Assembly: GCA_029379385.1 (NCBI GenBank)
Contig: CM055613.1
Span: 24,401,652-24,465,651, forward strand
Direction of reading: 5' to 3'
DNA from: Quillaja saponaria
Lineage: Eukaryota; Streptophyta; Magnoliopsida; Fabales; Quillajaceae
DNA length: 64,000 nt
In this document: piece by piece, positions 1 through 10,800 of the stretch
Numbering within the stretch: position 1 is the first letter of the stretch
How the letters are laid out: every line of letters starts with the position of its first letter
The notes under the pieces: generated by a model
The model's database searches: none
Seen by the model: the letters and a program-made list of their open reading frames with translations, nothing else
What the model was told of the DNA's origin: nothing
Translations under genes and position numbers: made by a program

Positions 1-742
1 CCTAAGTGATTCTTCCAACATTAAGGAAGCACTTTCAGCCTTTTCAGATTGCGGAACTTGAAGGAATATGAGACAATTCAAGTTTTTGAATTCGGCCCCT
101 TTTAAAAATTGAGTTTAGCCATTGAAATGTTAATTGGCTCCAAATTCCAGCACTAGTGAATGTCTCACAACCTTCTGAAGAATGTTCTCCATCCTTTTGA
201 AGTAATGCCTCTTCCATGTCATTGTATTCTCTAGTACAACTAGCAGGCAGAGCATTGCCACAAAGTAGTAACAAGAAAGGAAAAGCAACAATATCCACTA
301 TGTTGCCTTCTGGCAGGTAGAAAGGCAAGTTCAAAGATTTGATTGTTCTGATGAGTTTAATGGAAATTGAGAGTGAATCTAAGATGCAAGAAAAAACCCA
401 CCAGATAGTTAGGACCAAGGGCCACCTTTTATCTTCACTAAGAGTTCTCTTCTTTGAATAAACACAGACTACAGTTGCTAAAACCCATGTTACAGCTAAG
501 GAAACAGACTTCCAAGAGATAATCCTTCTATTCCAATAAACATGGAAAGCAAAACCCATGTACAAAATCGAAATCAGGGCATTAGATAAAACAGTAATTC
601 TGTTAAATACTGTAAATCCTCCTCTTCCATGTTGCAGATATAAAGCACCATTACCTCTGCTCTTCCTCAAAATGTCTACCAAAACCCATGTTAATATAAC
701 CATGAAAAATGCTGCATTCAGAATTGCCAAAGGAATATCCAT
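1..742 (-). CDS. ABC transporter C family (MRP) protein, N-terminal exon, partial
   Basis: This exon encodes the N-terminal TMD0 and the start of the linker of a full-size ABCC/MRP transporter, a membrane ATPase that usually moves glutathione or other organic-anion conjugates. It most resembles the ABCC8 (AtMRP6) branch. The chosen start is the ATG at 740-742 (MDIPLAILNAAFF); the open frame goes upstream only to a GTG. Five hydrophobic segments are visible: about residues 5-24, then around ITVLSNALISILYMGF, SVSLAVTWVLATVVC, LVLTIWWVFSCILD and VDIVAFPFLLLLCGN. They are followed by the typical linker FTSAGIWSQLTFQWLNSIF. The frame closes at about position 44 after LSHIPSSSAI. One base removed near 53-60 would restore a family-like continuation (PQSEKAESASLMLEES), so there is either a real frameshift or a base error. 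The rest of the gene lies left of the window. The family is secure; the exact member and whether the gene is functional are not. Confidence 0.8.
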
Positions 743-1262
743 TATAGCCGACTGTAACTTGTAAAAACCCACTGTTTGAAGTTAGCTTTCTCCCTCAGTT
801 GAAAACACAGTGAAAAAGAAAAGATTAAGAACACTGTGATTCTGTAATTACCAAGACATGCAGAGAATACCCTCATCAATACATTTTTGGTAATAAAAAG
901 CATTGACATTCAAAGCATTTAAAATACTCGAAAACCAAAAAAAACCAGATTGAGGTTTTGAACTGTACCAAAAGGACAACCAATTTAGAGATAAAAAGCA
1001 GAGACAAAGATAAAGAAAAGAAATGTATGGGCCTATGGGGTCGGTTTGAGTACAAACCTGTGGTAGTATGAAGGAAGCAGCACGTGGCTCTCTGAGTCAC
1101 TGTGAATGAACTAGTGCCGAGTGGTGATTCTGCTATATAGTAAACACAGCGGTGGTGGTGAGACAGGTGCATTGGATTCCTAATATATATACCACAGACT
1201 ATCCCCATCAACCACCACTCCAAATCTTTGTCAGCCCAAATCTCTATCCCTTTCAACTCCAT
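743..1262 (-). promoter_or_regulatory. 5' leader and promoter of the ABCC gene
   Basis: A plausible 5'-UTR intron acceptor (ttacag) sits 9 bases before the ATG, and a GT donor candidate lies near 850, so the leader may be spliced. A TATATATA stretch at 1184-1191 is suitably placed to be a TATA box for minus-strand transcription starting around 1150-1160. The 128-codon open frame here (876-1262) shows no family resemblance and is treated as leader. Splice and start sites are inferred. Confidence 0.4.
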
Positions 1263-4200
1263 ATGATATTTAAAATAAATAAATAAAAAGATTAATTTTT
1301 TTCAAAAAATAAAATAAAATTAGGGATTAAAAAGAAGGATCAGAATCTTAACAGTCCGCATCTTTTCTCTATACATATTTTAATTTTTAATTCTGAAATA
1401 TTATCTGTGTATCTTTCCTGTTATTTCTCTTTCTTGATACAAAATTGTCCTTTTTTGTAGACAATAGAAAATGTCTTCATGCATGTCTTCATTTCAACGA
1501 CATAGATTTGTTTTTGCTTTTGTCAAATTTCTATTTATAATAACAACTTAATAAGAACTATGAAGAAAAACCGAAACAAATGTCTTAATTCCTAAATTTG
1601 TGGTTAATATTACAAGGTAATGATGAACTCTAATGTGTCATTTGTTTCTACATCTTATAGTACATCTAAATTAGGCATTATTCTCATTTTTTTGGTAATT
1701 TCTCTTCTTCTTCTTTTTTTGGTAAATAGGAATTAATTTGTTTAATTGAATACTCTCTGGCATTTGTTAAAACCTTATAAATAATTTTATTAACATTTAT
1801 CATAATAAGTTAATAATGTTTATTTATTTTTAACAGTGTCATTAACACATTTATTAAGATGTAATAAAATAATTTTTTAAAAATTGATATTTTTTAAAAG
1901 TAAAAATTTATGAATTAAATATGTACTTTGTAATCAATCATTACAATAAATACAATAAATTTTTCGTATATAAATTTATGACTCGTTTGGCGTATTATAT
2001 AAATCTATATTATCATATTAATATTATATAATACGTCAAAAGAGTCTTTCATTATTAAACATAGGATAACAAGATTAAAAAAATAGATACCATTCATTTT
2101 AATAAGATGAATAGTACATGATTTTTTTATTTTGTAGACTTGTTATTTTGTCTTAAAAATAACTTGTTAAGAAAATTTTATTTATTGTATATAAATAATT
2201 ATTTTTAATAAATAGTTTAACTAAAGTAGAAGATTCAAAACCACATTATTTGATTAAACTGACAATTTATTGGTCTAGTGACACTATTCTTTCAAAAGCT
2301 TTAAAAAGTTTTAAATTCTCAATCCCAACACAATGATGAAGGATATAAACCTAAATGCTTAAAAAATTATGAACTCATTTTGTCTTTTCTTTCGTGGCTT
2401 TATTTTTTATTTCACAAAATTCCAACTTGAATGGGATTGCTGACAAATAAATTTGTCTCATCTGTCTGGCCAACTCATGTGAGTATTGGAATCTTTTTTT
2501 CATGCATATACCATCTAATTATTCAATCCTTTCTACCATCATTTGTCTAAGAATTTATGGAATCTATTTTCTCTTCATTTTACACGTGTAAAAATCTGTT
2601 AGTTGATATTGGCCGTCCGATTAAACACAAATTGTATGATTGTGGAATCATGACCGTACATCTTGAAACGAAAGGTACCCAGCGTGTGGATAATGAGCTC
2701 ACAATTGATGATTTGGTCAATCCGATTAGGAATTCGGACCTTTTTAAGGGGCGGAAGTGTGGCTCGCATCAGCTCCGTACTACCTTATTTGAGGGCCCAC
2801 GTGTTAGATGCAGGTTGGCGTGTGGAGTGTAAAAGGTCACGGGCGGTAAAAATATGCTATCACGTGGACCATATTAGCAATGCCTGGTGTAATTCTAATT
2901 TTCTAAAAGGGGACCTCTACCCAAAATTTTTAAGTTGTTTCCAGTCTGTACATACTACTTAAGTTACATTTTGTAATGTACTGTTTTTTCATAACATTTT
3001 TCCTCAAAATTGACTTTTTGAAATTTTAAATAAATTACTAAAAATAAGAATTTTAAAAAGAGTTAGAGTATATTACGGACGGATTAGTGATACCAAGAGT
3101 GAGGAAATGGATGTGGCCATGGTGTCGACATATGAAATATCCAGGAATGGAAAGGAAGACTTGGGATTGAATCTGTTGGCTAAGACTCAGAATGTGGACC
3201 ATGGAGGATGAAAAGGACCACCAATGTAGATAGACACGTACATGTAGCCTCCTCTACGGACCACTTGGTTCCCGAAATCTCCGGATACTCAAAATTTCAA
3301 TGTTTCTCTTTCTTGCTTTTATTTCAAGATTCTAATGATGATTTTGACAAATTCCATTTGATGCTTCCCCCTCTAGTCTTTATCCACCTCACTTGGCTCT
3401 TATGTTTTAAATTTTGTGTTTGCAATTGTAAGTATGCATTAAGGGATGTAAACCAATTGCTTACCTTAAATCAGGGACACTATTTACTATATAGTAAAGA
3501 AAATAAAATAAGAAGATATTTATAATTCTCAGATTAATTGATGATTTTATAAGTTTTTCTATTTATAGATATTTACAAGCTTAATGATTTTAATACAAAT
3601 TCTAATAGACATATAATTATTTATGTCAAGTCAGTCTTGACTCTTTACTAAAGACTTAGCCTACTAATTCTCAATACATTTGAATTTTTCTTAACTAGTA
3701 GCAATTCTCATAACATGTTTTTTCTCTTTTTTTTATAATGAGAGTTTGACCTATTATGATTTTCTTCATGTAGAAAATCAATATTATCTTTTAAATTTTT
3801 TATTTGTGAGGAATTAGTATCTTCATTGTATAGTTATTAGTGTTTTCACTTTAAACGGTTGGCCATAAGCATATATAAATGTGGTATATTCAAACGAAAT
3901 GATTTCAATGATATATAATTTTAAACACTCCTAATTTTATTATTCTTTTGATAACTATAATTATTATTGTATTTTTAAATTGTAAGCAATGTGAATTCCA
4001 TTTAATTCAAATTTTTTTTATATTATTAATTGGGCTGGAAGCACACCTAAAATCCAAAAAGTAGCTACTTTCACATTTTTGCAGATATGTATCAGCTTGA
4101 TCGATGAGTTCAAGGAGAATAAAAGGAAATAAAATAAGAAAAAGGTCATTACCTTTTCATTTTAATCACTAAATTAAAGAAGAGATATGTCACCAAATAT

Positions 4201-4610
4201 ATCAAACATATCCCTTACCCCCTTTTACTCTTTTTTTTTTTTTATTATTATAATTTTTGTAGCATTAAGCATATCTCGGCTTAACTATCTCTTAAAAATT
4301 AAAAACAAATCATCTATACTGAAATAGTTTATTTTTTTTCTTCTTTTATTGCAATATGATTATTAGTAATCTTTTTGATATATTATTTTTTCCAGGTAAA
4401 TAGAGATAAATAAATTATATACTGAATTTAAATAATGAATTAATTATTGAGGGCTTAACTCAAGCTATTGCTACATGTCTCTCTATTTTATGTGCCGAGT
4501 TTGAGTACTTTTAATGTAAGAACAAAAAAAAATAAAAAAATTGGACCTAATATTTCATGTTTTCATTGATATATGTAGAAAAAAAAATTATTTATATTGC
4601 CTGGTTTGTA
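1263..4610. other. AT-rich intergenic region
   Basis: This is spacing between the divergent ABCC and MAD2 genes. I see no conserved reading frame. It has long A/T runs, a palindromic hairpin at 1980-2046 (listed separately) and a less AT-rich patch at about 2580-2900 with two overlapping open frames that resemble nothing I know. Confidence 0.6.
1980..2046. repeat. Imperfect palindrome / hairpin
   Basis: Two 22-base arms, 1980-2001 and 2025-2046, are reverse complements with two mismatches. Both arms start from GACTC/GAGTC, and an AT-rich loop of about 23 bases separates them. It could be a tiny foldback element or the remnant of a MITE. I see no clear target-site duplication. Confidence 0.55.
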
Positions 4611-4618
4611 TTCATACA

Positions 4619-4730
4619 TCCAACGGCTATTAGAGGGTCTTCACACGTGTACAGGCTCTTGTGTATTTGAAATTTTAAATGCACAAAGAAGCCCAACTTT
4701 CGACCGTTGAAGTTCCATTACCAACAACGG
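4619..4730 (+). promoter_or_regulatory. Cluster of MSA-type (G2/M) elements upstream of MAD2
   Basis: The sequence tccaacggcta at 4619-4629 matches the plant mitosis-specific activator consensus YCYAACGGYYA at all 11 positions. Two more AACGG cores follow: 4704-4708 on the minus strand and 4726-4730 on the plus strand. All three lie 200-320 bases before the MAD2 ATG. MSA elements are bound by three-repeat MYB (MYB3R) factors and drive G2/M expression, which fits a spindle-checkpoint gene. Binding itself is inferred. Confidence 0.6.
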
Positions 4731-4937
4731 CAAAGCCCTAATTTATTGCCTCTGCACATCGTCAAATCCAATATAGAACGAACTTCCTTTCTTTGATTGT
4801 TGATTTTTGTTTGAAAAAGTATCAAATTTTCGTCTTGCCCATTTCATTTTAGAGTAAACCCCAATATCTCCATCATCTTTCATTGCCCTGATTCACTGTT
4901 CTGCAACTGCAAGTGACCCATACTCAGAAAGGGAGCA

Positions 4938-6335
4938 ATGGCTTCAAAAACAGTCGCCAAAGATATCATCACTCTTCGCGGTTCTTCAGCAATCGTCGGT
5001 GAATTCTTTGGTATGTAATTCTCTCTTTTAATTCCTTTATTTCCAATTTCTTTGATTAAGGGTTTCATTTTCTTAGTTGGGTATTTTGAATGTCCGGGAA
5101 ATTAGAGCTAATACAGTTTTCCCCCCTTTTTGTTGTTGCTGCAATTTTCAATTTCAGGGTATGCTGCTAACAGGTAGTAAAGATCAGATTTTGAATTTAT
5201 TTAGTTTTCAATTACACTGAATTTATGGGGTTCTGATAATTTATATCTGACTGGAAACTTTATCAGTATTCTTTACAATCGTGGGGTTTACCCAGAAGAA
5301 AGCTTTGTGAAGGTCAAGAAATATGGGCTTCCAATGTTGCTTACTCAAGATGAGGGTGTCAAATCCTTTATAGGAAATCTTACTGCTCAGCTTTCGGGTA
5401 AGTTCTGCCTTTATGCAGTTTTGTGTTTTAGTTTATGTTAGGATATAAGAAAAGAGTAGGATGAAAATCATCATTTAGGACTTGTGCTAAGATTACGTAC
5501 TATAACCATTTCGCTTCACTAGGGCTTTCTGTCAAACTATAATGCTGTTTTCAGATGCCAAACTGAGAGTTAATGTTTGCTGCTTCTGTCCATTTCTGAT
5601 GACTGAATTTTTTGCACCTTGAATTTGGTAAAGAATGGCTTGAAGCTGGGAAATTGCAGAGGATTGTCCTGGTTATAATGAGCAAGGCCACCAATGAAGT
5701 CCTAGAAAGATGGAACTTCAGCATTGAGACTGATAGTGAAGTTGTTGAAAAGGGGTAATATAACTAATTCAAGTCTAATTTTTTCCCTTGCATTTGACAC
5801 CCCGTGAAGTCCTATGGTTCTCACTAACAGTCTTCTTCTTTTTCCTTTTCATTTGATTTGATCTTCAGTGTGTCAAGAGAAAAGAGTGATAAAGAAATTA
5901 TGAGAGAAATACAAGCAATTATGCGACAGATTGCCTCAAGCATCACATATTTGCCATGCCTTGATGAAGCTTGTAAGAACCCCATCAAGCAAGAAAGATT
6001 ATGTTGAGATTTGTCATTCTTTGGTTTCAATTTTTCCTGACCTGTGTTTGACTTGTTTGTTTCAGGTGTTTTTGATGTGTTAGCTTACACTGACAAAGAT
6101 GTAGCTGTCCCATTCACTTGGATTGAGAGTGACCCCAAACTAATAGCAAATCCACAAATGGTGAAATTGCATTCTTTTGATACCAAGGTGAGTCTTCAAT
6201 TGCTTCTGATTGTTTAAAATATGACTCTTAGTTAGCTGCTTGTATACGATTGATGATAACTTCGTTGAATATGCACAGATTCACAAGGTTGATACTCTTG
6301 TCTCGTACAAGAACGACGAATGGGATGAACAGTAG
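4938..6335 (+). CDS. MAD2: Mitotic spindle checkpoint protein MAD2
   Basis: MAD2 is a HORMA-domain protein that, at unattached kinetochores, binds CDC20 and blocks the anaphase-promoting complex. I rebuilt seven exons: 4938-5010, 5158-5173, 5267-5397, 5634-5754, 5869-5972, 6066-6187 and 6279-6335. They total 624 nt and encode 207 residues, the usual plant length. All introns are GT-AG. Recognisable blocks include DIITLRGSSAIVGEFFGYAA, ILYNRGVYPEESF, LPMLLTQDEGVKSFI, LQRIVLVIMSKA and the C-terminal safety-belt part with VPFTWIESDP, ending in SYKNDEWDEQ. Exon 2 is a 16-nt microexon. The start ATG gives the canonical MASKTVAKD N-terminus. The promoter holds MSA-type motifs. Identification is very secure. 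Confidence 0.96.
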
Positions 6336-7852
6336 GGGCTTCTGCTGCTTTGTCTTTGTTTTTAAAGTTACCTGTAGTGCTCGAGGGAGAACTTATTTTG
6401 TTGTGAATTTTCTATTCACATTTTGTAAGAAATCTGTTTGTTGTGTGCAATTCAATCTTGGTTGCTCGTGTCTAAACTTGATCTTCCATCTTTATTGTGG
6501 ATGTGAGAACTGTCTTGTTATGGCCAGAAGGAACATCCCATGTATGAAAAGTGGTGTGAAGAATAGCAAAATTTTCCTTTTCATTCAATTGGACTAGAGC
6601 ATCATTAATCCTTTGTGCCAGTGTAAAATGTCTGTCTTCAAGTACGACTACTATCTGACATTCTGACTTGCCTATTATGCGCTTGATTGTCTAATAACTA
6701 CAAAGGTATAGAAAGGAGTTTCTTTTCTACAAGAAGCATTTTTGCCTAATCTTATTTGAGATCGAAATGAATTTGCTCAACCATAACTTGACAGAGGCAT
6801 CATTTTTTGTTTCTAAATTATCCACCTTTCAATTATCTTTTTTTTCATTAGCTTTCTTTTAACTTCCTGCACTTGCATTTTCTTTAATTAATTGGATGCA
6901 AAAGGAAACTAGTTAGACGTGTTGGCATTGGAGTTTGAATGAATTTGTTCAACCATAACTTCAAGTACGTCTAGTATCTGACTTGCTATTATGCGCTTGA
7001 TTGTCTACCTGCTTCCACTCCTATTGTAAAATTTAAGGTTAGAGGTCTAATAACTACGACGGCATAGAAAGGAGTTTCTTTTCTACAAGAAGCATTTTTG
7101 CCTAATCTTATTTGAGATCGAAATGAATTTGTTCAACCATAACTTGACAGAGGCATCATTTTAAGTTTCTAAATTATCCACCTTTTAATTATCTTTTTCT
7201 TCATTAGCTTTCTTTTAACTTCCTACACTTTCATTTTCTTTAATTGGATGCAAAAGGAAACTAGTTAGGCGTGTTGGCATTGGAGTTTGAATGATACTGT
7301 TATAAGGACACCTGTTGGTAATCGTAACCCAGTCGAAGTGAGAAGAATAGCTGGAGTTCTTTGTGGAATCCATTACAGTACCATGAACGCTTAGTTTGAT
7401 ATACAGGGTTTTCCTCAAATCGATAATGCTGCAGCTGTGCGTGCAGAGGAGGGAGTTTTGATTTGTATACAATATATAAGACAACTGATTATATTCATAA
7501 TCATGACCAGTTGCTAGTTCAATTTTAAAGCATTGGCTTCAGGATGACAAAGGTTCCACGTTTAAGCAGCAACAAGAGGTTCCCGAAGTTTAAGCAGCGA
7601 CAAGATAAACATGAGGATTGACCAAAAATACATATTTACAAACATGTCAAGGCAACAGTATCAGAATATGTGCTAGCAAAGGCCTTCTCCATGGCTTTCC
7701 AGTTTCAATAAATCAAGATACACAGCTAATATACAGAAATTGGCAAAATATTCAGGTCACTGCAACACATATATCAAACGCGAAAACAGTCCTCCACATC
7801 CAGCGAGCTTTCAAGTAATAGCTGGACAATTACCCAAGCCATGCTTCTACTG
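6336..7852. other. 3' flank of MAD2 and intergenic region before the trihelix gene
   Basis: This is the region between the convergent MAD2 and trihelix genes. It includes the MAD2 3' untranslated region and a direct duplication at 6636-7292. A short direct repeat around gtttaagcagc occurs at about 7559 and 7589. No coding sequence is recognised. Confidence 0.6.
6636..7292. repeat. Tandem duplication, unit about 325 bp
   Basis: The segment 6636-6958 is repeated directly at 6959-7292, beginning cttcaagtacg and ending near ggagtttgaatga. The copies are nearly identical over most of their length. The second has about 40 extra bases near 7008-7048. Because it lies just past the MAD2 stop, it may lengthen the MAD2 3' UTR. 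Confidence 0.85.
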
Positions 7853-10800
7853 TCAACTCACTCCGCGATACATAGCACCAGGTTGAAGATCATCCATATT
7901 ATCAATGTTTCTGTACCCGTCTAATTCCCTCAAACATGTCCAGCCCCTACGGGTCAGAAAATTACGATAATCATCTTCAGTGTAGAAAACTTTTTCTTCA
8001 GTATGCACTGGAATGTGGTCAGACTCATCATAGAGGCACACTTTAATGGCCATTCCTGAAATCAGAGATTTTTAATGTTACAGCATGCATACACCTATAT
8101 ATAAAAAGATTACTGCATCCTGCAAACAGCATTTACTATCTCTTGTGACTGTCAACCTGCTGTAGTTGTTACAGGCTGAAATATTTAATCCTGGAACATG
8201 TTCTTTTCAAGATAACCTTCTTTTTTCATGTACTTTCAAAATGTTCCTCTTTCTATCCCCTCCTCAGTTAAGGTATCTGAGATTTTCCGCAACTAGGCCA
8301 AGGCATGGGAAACTAACAGCCCAGGCTAGCCCAGCCCAGCCCCGGGGGGTGCTCCAAGGGGTGATAAAGAAAGGTTCTCAAAATCTATGCTTATGTGGTG
8401 CTTGACCAGGTAACACTCCCCCCCACCCAAAAAAAAATGTATGCATGTGTATGAGGTGATTTACTACACGACGAATACTTAGAAGCTCATTGGTTCATAA
8501 TAAAACAACAAATAGATGAATCATAATTGCAGCTATAAGATGACAGTATGGGTTTTATATACCTTCATCTATGTGAAGAGTGTAACTTCCCAAAGGCATG
8601 TCGCGGTCAAGACTTCTGATTATCTGTTCTTCATCCTCCAACCAAAATGTACGTTTACTTCTTAACCTAAACGCAGATTTGATTGCCTCCTTGATGGCTT
8701 CTGCAGTGCCATCAATACCTATCCTTCTTGTATAATCACCCCACTTAACTGATATGACCCTTCCACAATACGGCTGATTCTCCCCACCTGCCCAAAAAGA
8801 TCAGAACAGAAAAATTAAGATGCAAACACAGAAACTTGCTATGCCTATCATGAACTATAGGACTCAATTTGAAAACATAACTTGGGCAAGTCATCCCGGC
8901 ATATTCACCTAAAGACAAAACCACGGTATGGGTGGTTACAATACGGGTACGTGGCTGCATCCTTCTTTCTAAAAAACCACGGTACGGGTATGGAAGATAA
9001 GTTAAATTAAAAAAATATATATATATATATATATATTTTTTATTTAATATGAAGGTTTACTAATAGAATAGAACTCATTAAATACAAAGAAATATTACAG
9101 AATATATAAATAAAGGAAATTAATATGTGTATAAATTACTTAATTAGAAATTCTATTTAAAATCATTTCACCAAAACTAATTTTTCTTGAATACAATTTC
9201 TTATTTTGTTTGCTAATATCAAGGAACCAAATAAGTTGTACCTGAAATTAGGAAAAAAATTGGGTATGTATGCAGTACGTACCGAGGTTGTACGTATGTG
9301 GTATGTACCAAGATGTACCAAAGGAGTACAAGTACCTGGTGGTACAGCATGCATTTTGAAGTACACGTGTTTCACAGAACATGCATGATACATAGTAGGA
9401 ATATCATTCGATGAAACAAGTTTATCTAGAATTCATTGATCTCATCTTAGTTCTCAAATGGAGGAGATACCATCAGATCCAGGGGTAATTTTACCAAGCC
9501 AAACCACATTTTTTTTTTTTTGCAGAAATTACCATTTCCGGGGGTCTCTCTCCAATTCCAAGGAGGAACTCCACTTGCTGCAACTGCATCAGCTGTGGTG
9601 ATAGCTAGAGGATGTCCGTCATGATCCAAACGTCTCTCAAGATTCAGTGTTGGCCTGCCACTAGCTGCATACAAAATACTTTTACTCAATAAATACAAAA
9701 CACAAAAGCATCATACAAAGATAATAAAAGAAAAAAGAAATCGAAAGAAATTTTCTCCACAAAGGAGCAAATTCGTTTAAATTGTATAAACCCTAAGTTC
9801 TGACCTCCGTAAATCAAACCATGTTTCTATCTTCCAAAATGCTTCAGCTTATATGTGACCCTGTTTGTATCTCGTACAGAAAAATGAAAATGCTAAAACG
9901 TAAAAAGAAAATAAAACGTAGGACCACTTGAGTAGATTTCCTAAAAGCTATTTATAGGAACAGTTAAGTAGTACAAAACTTTTGGAAACAGATTTAAAAA
10001 TCATGAAATGAAATCATCAAAGAAACAAGTGTACTAAATGTAGACTAGAAATTGACAAATGATTATGCCAATGTACCTTCCACAGGCCCAAAAGAAATGT
10101 TGGCATCCTCTATACCTGCACATGCAATAAAATTATTTTAAAAAAATAGCTCCTCAATATCGTAACATCCAATCCACGCATCATTTTTAACATCATGTTC
10201 TTTATAATTTGAACACACACACCCAGGCACCACCCTGCGCCTCAAGGCGACTTCCAAAGGTGCAACCTAGCCAAGCGTTTCCCGTGACATTTAGCAAGAT
10301 GAAGGTGAACATAGGTGCACCTTAGTTAAATATCAAAAAGGGTAAAAGGAAAAAGAGGTAATTAAACCCTAAACAATGCCTCCAGTCTGGGAAGTTGATG
10401 ACCTAGGAAAGATATTAAAATTCAGAATCTGGGATTGGGGTTTGTGAATAAATGGAGGATAAACTTGGACCAATGAGTTTCAAAATTCAATTATGAAAAG
10501 GAATAAAGTCAAAAGTAGAGAACTACTAATAAGATAGTAATTTGGGAAATAATTATGCTTGTATGAACTACTAATAAGATAGTAATTTGGGAAATAATTA
10601 TGCTTGCATTTAACATTTAGCTTTGTTTTCATCTTGTACATATCATTTAGATTTTATTCGACAAATGAACAAACTTATTTATATCTCGCAACAACACATG
10701 TGCTGCCTGTCTCACGCACACCTTGCTTTTGCACCCTTTACGAATTACGACCAAAAGAAACTTACAACATAAAGTAGAGTGAATCTAAATGAACAAAGAA

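Noticed and set aside
876..1262. 128-codon open frame on the minus strand upstream of the ABCC gene
   Set aside because: There is no family resemblance and it overlaps the expected leader and TATA region of the ABCC gene.
2557..2962. Two overlapping plus-strand open frames (91 and 99 codons)
   Set aside because: They have no recognisable motifs, and each undermines the other. The area is only slightly less AT-rich than its surroundings.
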